Source: an uncultured Opitutaceae bacterium
GTDB lineage: Bacteria; Verrucomicrobiota; Verrucomicrobiia; Opitutales; Opitutaceae
Assembly: GCA_937958045.1 (NCBI GenBank)
Contig: CALFXL010000034.1
Location: 1-48,895 of the forward strand
Direction: 5' to 3'
Length of the DNA stretch: 48,895 bases
Shown here: piece by piece, positions 15,711 to 23,815 of the stretch
How the letters are laid out: the number at the start of each line of letters is the position of its first letter
Numbering within the stretch: the stretch's first letter is position 1
Made by a program: the position numbers and the translations under genes
Notes under the pieces: generated by a model
Told to the model about the DNA's origin: nothing
Seen by the model: only the letters and a program-made list of their open reading frames with translations
The model's database searches: none

Positions 15711-15760
15711 TCGTCATTCGGCCTTCGGATTTCGTCATTCGTTGTTGGTCACTGGTCATT
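15711..15760. repeat. Degenerate TCGTCATTCGG-type repeat (inverted copy)
   Basis: TCGTCATTCGGCCTTCGGAT, then TTCGTCATTCG and GGTCACTGGTCATT. Together with 15602-15633 it makes an imperfect inverted pair in the gspE-gspF spacer (15598-15777). Confidence 0.6.
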
Positions 15761-15777
15761 CCGCGGCGAAGCCGCGG

Positions 15778-17508
15778 TCATTTTTCCGTCACCGTGACGA
15801 CGCGGAGAACTTCGTCCAAAGTCGTGTAACCGGCCTGGACTTTTTCCCAACCGGAGACCTGGAGCGGACGCATGCCGTGTTTGCGCGCGCATTGGGTGAG
15901 GGTGCGCGTGCTTTCGCGTTTGATGACGAGATCGTGCAGTTCGTCGTTGGGTTTGAGGATTTCGAAGATGCCGATGCGTCCGCGATAGCCGGTGCCACGG
16001 CAGCGATCGCAACCGCAGGGTTGTTTGAGCGATTCGACGAGATCGGCTTCGGCGGGATCGATGCCGAGGACGGCGAGCGTGTCGCGGAGTTTGGTTTTGT
16101 TGACCGGTTCCGATTTTGCGCAGTCGGGACAGAGCCGGCGCACGAGACGTTGGGCGATGACGAGTTCGATCGCGGATGTGACGAGGAAGGGCTCGATGCC
16201 CATGTCGATCAAACGCGTGAGCGCGCCGGGCGCGTCGTTGGTGTGGAGCGTGGAGAACACCAAGTGACCGGTGAGCGAGGCGCGGATGGCGATCTCGGCG
16301 GTGTCGCGGTCGCGGATCTCACCGACCATGATGACGTCGGGATCTTGGCGAAGTACGTGGCGGAGCGCGCTGGCGAAGGTGAGTCCGATTTCGGAACGGA
16401 CCTGCATCTGGTTCACGCCGGGCACTTCGTATTCGATCGGATCTTCGATGGTGATGATGCGGAGATCGGGGGAGTTGATCTTGCGCAGGAAGGCGTTGAG
16501 CGAAGTGGATTTTCCCGAGCCGGTGGGGCCGGTGACGAGGATGATGCCGTGCGGGTAATCGAGTACGTGCGAGATTTGTTCCTGCTCGTGCTTGCTCATG
16601 CCGAGACGATCCATCGAGTACGCTTCTTTCTTCTGGTTGAGCAGACGCAGCGAGATAGATTCGGCGTAGATCGTGGGGACAGTGGAAACGCGGATGTCGA
16701 GCACGGCGCCGCCCGCGCGGAAATTGATGCGGCCGTCCTGAGGAAGACGTTTTTCCGAGATGTTCATCTTCGCCATGATCTTGAGGCGCGAGATGATGGC
16801 GTCTTGGAAACGCAGGAGATTGTCCGGCACGGGCACGGGCACGAGGAGGCCGTCCACGCGATAACGAATTTGGAGACGGCCCTCCTGCGGTTCGAAATGG
16901 ATGTCGGTGGCTTCGTCGGCGACGGCCTGTGTGATGACATCCGTGACGAAACGAACGACCGCGGCTTCTTCATCGACATCGTCGGCCTGTTGCTGCGCTT
17001 CGGGGGCGATGTAGGTGTCGTCGGAATCTTCGAGCGAACCGGAGCCGACGCCGAAGTGCTGGAGGATGAGTTGATGGATTTTTTCCGCGACGCCGAGATG
17101 CCAGACGAGCGGACGCGGCGTGAAAGTGCGTATCCAATCCACCATGACATCATCCGGCGGCCAGGCGGTCGCGAGATGAAGCGGCGTGGTCGGTCCTGGC
17201 TCGGCAGGAGAGGCGTCGCCGGATGCAGGCGCGCCGAAGAGGATCGGGACGATTTGATAATCGTGGACGAGACGCGCGGGCAGCAGACTGAGCGAGGGGC
17301 CGTCGGCTTCGAGATTATGCGCGGTGCCGAGACCGCTGGCCTGGGCGAGTGCGACGAGTGTATCCGGTTCGGAACTACCGAGCACGGCCGCGAGGAGATT
17401 GACGCGCTGGCCGCGCGGGGCCTCGAGGATGGACTGGCGCTGCTCGTCGGTCAGACGCTCGGCGAGCGAGGCGGGCAGGGTCGAGTCGGACAGAGAGATG
17501 CCGGGCAT
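15778..17508 (-). CDS. gspE: Type II secretion assembly ATPase GspE
   Basis: This cytoplasmic hexameric ATPase of 576 residues drives pseudopilus assembly. Residues about 1-150 form the N1E/MshEN-like domain that docks to GspL. The ATPase core shows Walker A GPTGSGKST (327-335), the Asp box IITIEDPIEYEVPGVNQMQV (351-370), Walker B VIMVGEIRD (392-400) and the His box SLTGHLVFSTLHTNDA (411-426). The zinc-binding cysteines are present (Cys460, Cys463, Cys500, Cys503), as is the family RGRxG word (509-513). It starts 11 bases after the gspD stop, consistent with one transcript. An acidic linker (SLEDSDDTYIAPEAQQQADD) separates the domains. Confidence 0.96.
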   Translation of the reverse strand: MPGISLSDSTLPASLAERLTDEQRQSILEAPRGQRVNLLAAVLGSSEPDTLVALAQASGLGTAHNLEADGPSLSLLPARLVHDYQIVPILFGAPASGDASPAEPGPTTPLHLATAWPPDDVMVDWIRTFTPRPLVWHLGVAEKIHQLILQHFGVGSGSLEDSDDTYIAPEAQQQADDVDEEAAVVRFVTDVITQAVADEATDIHFEPQEGRLQIRYRVDGLLVPVPVPDNLLRFQDAIISRLKIMAKMNISEKRLPQDGRINFRAGGAVLDIRVSTVPTIYAESISLRLLNQKKEAYSMDRLGMSKHEQEQISHVLDYPHGIILVTGPTGSGKSTSLNAFLRKINSPDLRIITIEDPIEYEVPGVNQMQVRSEIGLTFASALRHVLRQDPDVIMVGEIRDRDTAEIAIRASLTGHLVFSTLHTNDAPGALTRLIDMGIEPFLVTSAIELVIAQRLVRRLCPDCAKSEPVNKTKLRDTLAVLGIDPAEADLVESLKQPCGCDRCRGTGYRGRIGIFEILKPNDELHDLVIKRESTRTLTQCARKHGMRPLQVSGWEKVQAGYTTLDEVLRVVTVTEK

Positions 17509-17519
17509 GACGAGCCGCT

Positions 17520-19619
17520 TTATTTTTTGCGGTTGATAACCGGGCCGCGGGAATTGCGGTCGACGTTAATCGTGCCGTTGGGCTGGAGGACGCTGTGAAC
17601 GGCTTCCTTGTTGGGGAGTTGTTCCACTTGTTGAAGCGCCTGCACGTTGTCGGCTTCGGTGCCGGTGAGCACGGTCGGGCGGATGAAGAAGATGAGCTCG
17701 GTGCGATCTTCGCGACGTTTACGCGTGCCCAGCAGATCGCCGATGAACGGGATCGGACCGAGGCGATTGGTTTCGCGGAGATTGCTGCGTTTTTGAAGAC
17801 CGCCGAGGACGATGATCTCGCCGGTTTGTGCGCTGACGGTCGATTCGGTGGTGCGCTTGCTGATGATATATTGGCTGTTGCCATCCACGGTGACCGTGCC
17901 GGCGACCTCGGAAATGTCCTGCGTGATCTCCAGTTCGACCGACCCATCGTAGCCGATCAACGGCGTGACGGTGACGGTGGTGCCGATCTCTTGTTGCGTG
18001 ATGCTCGAGGACGTCGCCAAGCCCGAGCCGGTGGTCGGGCTGCTGGTCGAACCGCTGATCACGGGGCGAGTCTCACCGATGAAGATTTTGCCCTCCTTGT
18101 TGTGCGTCGTGGTGATGCTCGGCACGGACAGGATGGAGCTGTTGTTTTTCCGCGGAGTGGTGGTGAGGCTGATGACGGCGGAGAGATCGAGCTTACCGGT
18201 CGCGGTGGCGAACCCCGTCGGGGTGGTGGAGTCGAGTGTGGTGGGCAGCCCGCCAACGGTGGTGCCGGCGCCCGAACCGACGGCGCCCACGAGTTTGCCG
18301 TTTCGCACCGCGAGACCGAGCGCGCTGATGCCGGAAGTGGCTTCATCGGTGAGAACGACCTCCGCGATCACGACCTCGATGCGAACTTGTGCGAGGGAGA
18401 TGTCGATTTTTTCGATCAGCTCTTTGATGAGGCGGATGTCGTCGACCGTGCCGGAGGCGATGATGGCGTTGGTGCGTTCGTCGGGTTGGATATTGATGAG
18501 CGAGCTGAACTCGTTGCTCGGTGCGGCGACGTCCACGAGCGTGGTGGCGGCATTGGCCGTCGGCGGAGGCGGAGCGCCTTCGGGGGCGGCGACGTTGTTG
18601 CCGGGGCGGATGGCGTTGATGGGACGCGTACTGCCGGTGCTTTGGGCGGCGCGAGTTTGGCCGGTGATGAGTGTAGTGAGGATCGTGCTGACCTCGGGCG
18701 CCTTGGCGTGCTTGAGGTAGATGACCTCGTTGCGCGTGTTGGGGTCGGCTTTGACGTCGAGCTTGGCGATGAGTTCGTCGAAGAGCGGGAACTGGCGGGG
18801 ATCGCTGAATAGGATGACCTGATTGGTGCGGTCGTCGGCGTGGTAGGACGTCGAGGAACCGATCTGCGGCTGCAGCGGTTGGAGGAACGTGCGCAGTTTG
18901 GTGACGATGTCGCTCGCCTTGGCGCCGTTAACGAGCGTGTAGAACTTCATCTCGGTGCCGGCGGGCATGGGGCGGTCGGTTCTTTCGATCAGCGTCTCGA
19001 TGCGTTGCAGCGTGGTGATCGTGTCGGTGACGAGGACCGCGTTGGCCTTTTCGAAAATGACCGGCGCGCTGTTGGGGAAAAGCGCGCTGATCTGCGGCAC
19101 GAATTCTCCGGCGCGGAGGAATTGAAGCTGAAACAACTTCGCCGCGATCTGTCCGCTGGGCGGCATTCCGAGCGTGGATTCTTCGAGGAGCGGCGGGGAT
19201 TCGATGCGCGCGTTGCCGAGGGGAACGACTTTGACGAATTTCGAGCCGAGCGGGACGAGCGCGATTTGGTTGAGCGTGAGGACGGTTTCGATCGCCTGGA
19301 GGAATTCGGCCCTCGTCGGCGGCGACCTAAAAACGATGGAGAGTTCCGGGTTTGGCAGGCCCTGCGGGCGGAGCACGACGCGACCGGTGAGTTCCTCGAC
19401 CACCGGAATCAGCAGGCTCAACGGCATCTGCGGCATGCTGATCTCTCCGGGCCAACGTTCATTCGGGTTGCCGGACACTGTCAGCTGAGTGACGTCGACA
19501 GGCTGCGCTGCGGCGGACGCGGATGTGCCGGAAGGAGCGGGAAGGTTTTGGCCGTTCAGGGTAAGGGCGGCGCCGGCCAGGCCGGAGAGCCACCACAAGC
19601 GAGAGAGACGCGGGGTCAT
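17520..19619 (-). CDS. gspD: Type II secretion outer-membrane secretin GspD
   Basis: Secretin of 699 residues forming the outer-membrane exit channel. A signal peptide (MTPRLSRLWWLSGLAGAALTL, then NGQ) is followed by N-domains. These include the N0-like region ISMPQMPLSLLIPVVEELTG, and ring-building motifs with repeated VTDTITTLQRIETLIERTDRP and ASGTVDDIRLIKELIEKID. The C-terminal secretin domain includes QTGEIIVLGGL (598-608) and the signature LGPIPFIGDLL (620-630) followed by RTELIFFIRPTVL. Linkers between N-domains are Ala/Gly/Pro-rich. The frame is open to 19805 but a signal peptide begins only at 19619. It is divergent from aroC. No pilotin-type lipobox is seen. Confidence 0.95.
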   Translation of the reverse strand: MTPRLSRLWWLSGLAGAALTLNGQNLPAPSGTSASAAAQPVDVTQLTVSGNPNERWPGEISMPQMPLSLLIPVVEELTGRVVLRPQGLPNPELSIVFRSPPTRAEFLQAIETVLTLNQIALVPLGSKFVKVVPLGNARIESPPLLEESTLGMPPSGQIAAKLFQLQFLRAGEFVPQISALFPNSAPVIFEKANAVLVTDTITTLQRIETLIERTDRPMPAGTEMKFYTLVNGAKASDIVTKLRTFLQPLQPQIGSSTSYHADDRTNQVILFSDPRQFPLFDELIAKLDVKADPNTRNEVIYLKHAKAPEVSTILTTLITGQTRAAQSTGSTRPINAIRPGNNVAAPEGAPPPPTANAATTLVDVAAPSNEFSSLINIQPDERTNAIIASGTVDDIRLIKELIEKIDISLAQVRIEVVIAEVVLTDEATSGISALGLAVRNGKLVGAVGSGAGTTVGGLPTTLDSTTPTGFATATGKLDLSAVISLTTTPRKNNSSILSVPSITTTHNKEGKIFIGETRPVISGSTSSPTTGSGLATSSSITQQEIGTTVTVTPLIGYDGSVELEITQDISEVAGTVTVDGNSQYIISKRTTESTVSAQTGEIIVLGGLQKRSNLRETNRLGPIPFIGDLLGTRKRREDRTELIFFIRPTVLTGTEADNVQALQQVEQLPNKEAVHSVLQPNGTINVDRNSRGPVINRKK

Positions 19620-19819
19620 GCGGTATGAAGTTGGTCTAGGCGAAAAGGAAACAGGTGTCCGCCAGGGGCGGGATGAGAGGGGAAGTCCACTGGCTTGTAA
19701 ACGGCGATATGCGAAAACGACATCGGTTTGGCGCGGTCTATGACGCCGCTGGTGTCGCGCAGGTTGCCGGGATTTGTCGCTTGCCCGAAATATCGTGGTT
19801 TCCACACCTTTGCCGCACG

Positions 19820-20914
19820 ATGCCGAACAGCTTTGGAAAAATTTTCACCATCACCACCTGGGGCGAGAGTCATGGCGCCGGCGTGGGTGTGGTCATCGAT
19901 GGATGCCCGCCGCTGCTGCCGCTCACGGTGGAAGAAATCCAAAGCGAGCTCGACCGGCGGCGCCCGGGACAGAGCGACATCGTGACGCCGCGCAAAGAAG
20001 AAGACCGCGTGGAGATTCTTTCCGGTCTCTTCGAAGGGAAAACCACCGGCACGCCCATCGCCATGCTGGTGCGCAATGCCGATCATCGCTCCAGCGCGTA
20101 TTCGGAGATGAAGGACAAGTTTCGTCCTTCGCACGCGGATTTCACGTATCACTCCAAGTTCGGCATTCGCGATCACGCGGGCGGCGGTCGCAGCTCGGCG
20201 CGCGAGACGATCGGCCGCGTGGCGGCGGGCGCGATTGCGAAAAAAATCCTCGCCTCCGCCGGCGTGGAAATTCGCGCCTTCATCACGCGCATCCACGATA
20301 TCGCCGCGCCGGAAGCGGCGTTGGAAAACTTCCCCACGTTGGCGGACGTCGAAGCGACGGCGATTCGTTGTCCGCACACCGAGACCGCGGAAAAAATGAT
20401 CGAGCGCATCAAAGCCGTGCGCGCCGAAGGGGATTCGGTGGGCGGCGTGATCCGTTGCCGCGTGCGCGGCGTGCCCGCGGGGCTGGGGGAGCCGGTGTTC
20501 GATCGGCTCGAAGCCGATCTCGGCAAAGCGATGCTGTCGTTGCCCGCGACCAAAGGTTTTGAAATCGGCAGCGGTTTCGGCGGCACGCTGCTGAGGGGCT
20601 CGGAGCACAACGACCTCTTTGAAGTGCGCGACGGGAAAACGCGCACGACCACGAATCGCTCCGGCGGCATCCAAGGCGGCATCAGCAATGGCGAAGAGAT
20701 TTATTTCAACGTGGCATTCAAACCCACCGCGACGATCTTGCAGCTTCAGAAAACCGTCGATGTGCAAGGTCAGCCGACCGAGCTGATGGGCAAAGGACGT
20801 CACGATCCCTGCGTGGTGCCGCGCGCCGTGCCGATCGTGGAAGCGATGACGGCGCTCGTGCTCGTGGATCACTGGCTGCGTCAAAGCGCGCAGACGCGGA
20901 CATTTTCGTTCTGA
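19820..20914 (+). CDS. aroC: Chorismate synthase
   Basis: AroC converts EPSP to chorismate, the last shikimate step, using reduced FMN. The 364-residue product has the normal length and all signatures: GESHGAGVGVVIDG (15-28), HADFTYHSKFGIRDHAGGGRSSARET in the middle, GFEIGSGF, and the C-terminal RHDPCVVPRAVPIVEAM. The frame is open upstream to 19655, but the family starts at MPNSFGKIFTITTWGESHG, so 19820 is chosen; TTTGCCGCACG precedes it with no SD sequence. It is divergent from gspD and unrelated to it in function. Chorismate feeds PabB, encoded 4 kb downstream. Confidence 0.97.
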   Translation: MPNSFGKIFTITTWGESHGAGVGVVIDGCPPLLPLTVEEIQSELDRRRPGQSDIVTPRKEEDRVEILSGLFEGKTTGTPIAMLVRNADHRSSAYSEMKDKFRPSHADFTYHSKFGIRDHAGGGRSSARETIGRVAAGAIAKKILASAGVEIRAFITRIHDIAAPEAALENFPTLADVEATAIRCPHTETAEKMIERIKAVRAEGDSVGGVIRCRVRGVPAGLGEPVFDRLEADLGKAMLSLPATKGFEIGSGFGGTLLRGSEHNDLFEVRDGKTRTTTNRSGGIQGGISNGEEIYFNVAFKPTATILQLQKTVDVQGQPTELMGKGRHDPCVVPRAVPIVEAMTALVLVDHWLRQSAQTRTFSF

Positions 20915-20915
20915 A

Positions 20916-20951
20916 GCCCGCCGATCGATCGCGGGCGGGCGCTCCAGCGCC
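20916..20951 (+). terminator. Two adjacent hairpins after aroC (possible terminator)
   Basis: GCCCGC (20916-20921) pairs with GCGGGC (20931-20936) right after the aroC stop. It is followed by GGCGC-TCCA-GCGCC (20938-20951). There is no T run, so intrinsic termination is doubtful. Confidence 0.35.
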
Positions 20952-21100
20952 TAACGTTCAGAGCTCTCGAAAAAAGTACGATCGTGATTGGGACACACGC
21001 GCCACCGCCGGCGCTTAATTAGCTGGCTGTGGCGCGCTAACAAAAAGGTTCCGAAGAAGCCGCTGGCACTTTTGTGTTCTTTGGCTTCTTTCGCGACTCG

Positions 21101-21883
21101 ATGAACGATGTCCCGACTCCTTTAGTGTACGTGATCCTGGGCGCCTCCGGCTCCGGGCGACGCGAGGTGCTGGCCGATTTGATCGGTGACGGACTCGATC
21201 CGGACGAGAGTGCCGTCGTGTTGCTCGCCGAAGGCGAAGCGGCCGATCCGCGCGATGCGAAGCTCGGTCGCGTGGTGCGTTGGCGCTGGCTTGGTGAAGG
21301 CGGTATTTCCGTGCCGGAAGACGCGCTCGCGGGCGCCACGCATGTGTTTTTCATGACCGATGGTCGTGCGAATCCGGTGGACCAAATCGAGGCGTTCAAG
21401 CCCTGGCTCGATGCGAGCGGTGGCGAACTCGCGCGCATCATCACCGTGGTGAACTGCCAGCTCGCGGAGAAACACAAGGCGCTGGTCCCGTGGTTTGAAG
21501 CGTGTATCCATTTTTCGGATGCGGTGTTGCTCGCGCGTCGCGAAGGCGTGGCCAATAAGTGGATCTCGGACTTCCAGGCGATTTTTAAGAAGAAGTTTTA
21601 TCCGTGCCTCTTTGAGTTTGTGAAAGACGGTCGCGTGAAAAATCCGCCGCTGCTGCTCGAGCCGCAGGCGCGGCGGATGTCGCATCTTTTCGACGAACCG
21701 GAATGGTTGGTCGATGGGGTCGACGCCGAGGAACCGGTCGAAATGGGCGAAGGTGACGAAGACGAAGGCGTTGTTCTCGAAGAAGAGGTCGAAGTCACCC
21801 AAGCGGTGGATCCGTATCTCGAACGTCGTGCCGGCGGCCGCCGCGCGATCGAGTTGCCGGAGGTCGCGAAATTCCTCGAGTGA
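21101..21883 (+). CDS. Uncharacterised P-loop-like protein with acidic tail
   Basis: The 260-residue product is of unknown function. Near the N-terminus VYVILGASGSGRREVL resembles a Walker A loop, but Arg replaces the invariant Lys (GASGSGRR, 14-21). The next block, ATHVFFMTDGRANPVDQIEAFKPWL and IITVVNCQLAEKHKALVPWFEACIHFSDAVLLARR, has the alternating strand/helix pattern of a CobW/G3E-like NTPase fold; this is a resemblance only. Residues about 207-240 are strongly acidic (EEPVEMGEGDEDEGVVLEEE), and the end is ERRAGGRRAIELPEVAKFLE. No signal or membrane segment is visible. The GTG at 21074 would add nine residues; I prefer the ATG. It is a solitary gene between aroC and a repeat-rich spacer. 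Confidence 0.7.
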   Translation: MNDVPTPLVYVILGASGSGRREVLADLIGDGLDPDESAVVLLAEGEAADPRDAKLGRVVRWRWLGEGGISVPEDALAGATHVFFMTDGRANPVDQIEAFKPWLDASGGELARIITVVNCQLAEKHKALVPWFEACIHFSDAVLLARREGVANKWISDFQAIFKKKFYPCLFEFVKDGRVKNPPLLLEPQARRMSHLFDEPEWLVDGVDAEEPVEMGEGDEDEGVVLEEEVEVTQAVDPYLERRAGGRRAIELPEVAKFLE

Positions 21884-21923
21884 GCGCAGCGCGTTTCTTC
21901 GGTTTCGGTCGGACAGGATTAAC

Positions 21924-22026
21924 GGGAGCGCCGGATTCTGAAGCAGGGATGATGTTCCGCATCGTCCGCTGGGAGCGCCGGCGGCCCGCCGGCATTTTTG
22001 AGGAGCCGGCCAGCGGCCGGCGCTCC
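21924..22026. repeat. REP-like palindromes: one partial and one convergent pair
   Basis: A partial copy GGGAGCGCCGG lies at 21924-21934. A full forward copy (21971-21993, GGGAGCGCCGGCGG and CCCGCCGGC) and a reverse copy (22005-22026, GCCGGCCAGCGGCCGGC and GCTCC) face each other across 11 bases. This is a BIME-like unit between the P-loop-like gene and the aldolase terminator. Confidence 0.75.
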
Positions 22027-22102
22027 GGGGAGGCGAACTCCACGGCTGCGATCTTATTGGAAACACTCGTTGGGTCGTCGCGGCTCAAACGAACTATCCA
22101 AT

Positions 22103-22133
22103 AAAAAGTCCGCGCGGGCGAACCCGGCGCGGA
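22103..22133 (-). terminator. Intrinsic terminator of the KDPG/KHG aldolase gene
   Basis: On the minus strand TCCGCGC, an 11-base loop and GCGCGGA are followed by CTTTTTA. The plus-strand arms are 22109-22115 and 22127-22133. It lies 30 bases after the aldolase stop codon. Confidence 0.8.
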
Positions 22134-22162
22134 TTTGAGAAAGGCGGACGAAGCGTGCGCGA

Positions 22163-22801
22163 TTATTTCGCGGCGGCCACGGCGGCGGCGAAGGCCTGCG
22201 CCTTGGCGGTGATGGCGGCCCAATTCTTTTCCTTGAGCGCCTTGGCTTCGACGAGCGAGCTGCCGGCGGCGGTGGCGGTGGCGCCGGCTTTGAGGAAGTC
22301 GCCGACATTTTTTTCGTTCACGCCGCCCGTCGGCACGAAGTCGATCTGCGGGAAGGGCGCTTTGACCGACTTGATGTAGGCGGGGCCGAAGAATTCGGCG
22401 GGGAAAATCTTGATCGCGTCGGAGCCGGCTTCCCACGCGCGGACGATTTCGGTGGGCGTGAGCGCGCCGCTGAAGACGGGGACGCTGTAGCGTTTGCAGA
22501 CTTCGATCACGTCGGGGCGCGTGGCGGGCGTGACGATGAATTTCGCGCCGGCGAGGATGCCCGCGCGGGCGGTTTCGGCGTCGAGGACAGTGCCGAGGCC
22601 GAAGAGGAAATCGGGGAGCTCGCTCGTGGCTTTTTCGAGCAGGCGGATCGCGCCGGGCGTGGTCATGGTGAGCTCGATGCTCGTGAGACCGCCGGCGGCG
22701 AGCGCCTTGGCGCAATCGAGGAGGCCATCGGGACCGTCGGCGCGAATGAGCGCGACGACCTTCTCGGACTTAATCTTGGAGAGAACGGCGTCTTTATTCA
22801 T
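22163..22801 (-). CDS. eda: 2-dehydro-3-deoxy-6-phosphogluconate / 4-hydroxy-2-oxoglutarate aldolase
   Basis: Class I (Schiff-base) aldolase of 212 residues, the normal length for Eda. It splits KDPG into pyruvate and glyceraldehyde 3-phosphate in the Entner-Doudoroff and uronate routes. Visible active-site residues are Arg20 (ALIR), Glu43 (SIELTMTTPGA), the Schiff-base Lys131 in AIKIFPAEFFGP and the phosphate-binding FVPTGGV (155-161). The Ala-rich C-terminus (AQAFAAAVAAAK) is slightly odd but common in high-GC genomes. It is a single gene with its own terminator, divergent from the folate operon. The leader GTCCTCCCC-ATG lacks an SD sequence. Confidence 0.93.
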   Translation of the reverse strand: MNKDAVLSKIKSEKVVALIRADGPDGLLDCAKALAAGGLTSIELTMTTPGAIRLLEKATSELPDFLFGLGTVLDAETARAGILAGAKFIVTPATRPDVIEVCKRYSVPVFSGALTPTEIVRAWEAGSDAIKIFPAEFFGPAYIKSVKAPFPQIDFVPTGGVNEKNVGDFLKAGATATAAGSSLVEAKALKEKNWAAITAKAQAFAAAVAAAK

Positions 22802-22927
22802 GGGGAGGACGGTCTAGGCGTCGGCGCGAAACGGGGAAACTCTTTTCGATGACGGGCGAATCGGAACGTTGGAAAGCCGCGCTTGGCGTCGCGGGAAACT
22901 TGGTGCAACTATTTCCGCCTTCGAACG

Positions 22928-23815
22928 ATGAACCCAGTCGCGTCCAGTTTCGAGCCGGCACCGGCGACCCGCGTGTGGCGTTGTCGCGACCGGTCGCTGA
23001 CGCTGGGTGGCGTGCCGCAGATCATGGGCATCCTGAATGTGACGCCGGATTCGTTCTTCGACGGCGGGCGTCATACGCAACTCGAACTGGCGATGGCGCG
23101 GGCGCGACAATTGGTCGAAGAAGGGGCGGCGATCATCGATGTCGGCGGTCAATCGACGCGTCCGGGTTTCGAAGAAGTTTCGACCGCCGAAGAACTTTCG
23201 CGCGTGGTGCCCGTGGTCGCGGCGATCGCGCGCGAGTTGGATGTGGTGATTTCGATAGACACATATCGCCCGGAAGTCGCGCGCGAGGCGTTGGCGGCGG
23301 GGGCGCATATCGTGAACGATATTCACGGTCTTCAGGACGCGCCCGCCTTGGCCGAATTGGCGGCGAAACACGGCGCGGGCGTCGTCGCGATGCATCACGA
23401 CCGGACCTTTCGCGACGAAACAGGACGCGAACTCGCGCGCATGCGGGAGTGGTTTGCGCGGACGTTATCGATCGCGGCGGACGCTGGTCTCGATCCATCC
23501 GCCGTGGTGCTCGATCCGGGAATCGGTTTCTACAAAACGCAGGCGCAAAATCTCGCGCTGCTCGGCCGGCTCGCGGATCTGCGCGAGAGCGGTCACGCGG
23601 TGCTTCTTGGCGCGTCGCGCAAATCCGTCATCGCCCATGTGCTCGACGGCGTGGGCCCGGAGGAACGTCTCGAAGGCACGCTCGCGCTCACGGCGTTGGC
23701 GGCGTGGCAAGGCGTCGAGATCGTGCGCGTGCACGATGTGCGCGCGAACTTGCGCGCGGCCCGCGTGGCGTCGGCGACGCGCATCGTCGCGGGGCAAGGA
23801 GAAAATTTTTCATGA
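22928..23815 (+). CDS. folP: Dihydropteroate synthase
   Basis: FolP joins p-aminobenzoate to dihydropterin pyrophosphate and is the sulfonamide target. The 295-residue product is a TIM barrel with the pterin motif MGILNVTPDSFFDGG (33-47), DVGGQSTRPG (71-80), the strand motif VISIDTYRPEVA and the substrate-binding LGASRKS near the C-terminus. The start ATG 22928 removes 15 unmatched residues from the longest frame. It is first of five genes for folate synthesis; its stop overlaps folB by four bases. The adjacent p-aminobenzoate genes in the same operon make the pathway nearly complete from pterin pyrophosphate precursors. Confidence 0.95.
   Translation: MNPVASSFEPAPATRVWRCRDRSLTLGGVPQIMGILNVTPDSFFDGGRHTQLELAMARARQLVEEGAAIIDVGGQSTRPGFEEVSTAEELSRVVPVVAAIARELDVVISIDTYRPEVAREALAAGAHIVNDIHGLQDAPALAELAAKHGAGVVAMHHDRTFRDETGRELARMREWFARTLSIAADAGLDPSAVVLDPGIGFYKTQAQNLALLGRLADLRESGHAVLLGASRKSVIAHVLDGVGPEERLEGTLALTALAAWQGVEIVRVHDVRANLRAARVASATRIVAGQGENFS

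Noticed and set aside
14359..17598. 1079-residue plus-strand open frame spanning gspF and gspE
   Set aside because: It runs through two genuine minus-strand genes and the repeat-rich spacer between them, and shows no domain.
17595..18812. 405-residue plus-strand open frame inside gspD
   Set aside because: Antisense shadow of the secretin gene; Gly/Asp-rich low-complexity product.
19655..19819. N-terminal extension of aroC
   Set aside because: Chorismate synthases start at MPNSFGKIF-like sequence; the extra 55 residues have no match and overlap the divergent promoter region of gspD.
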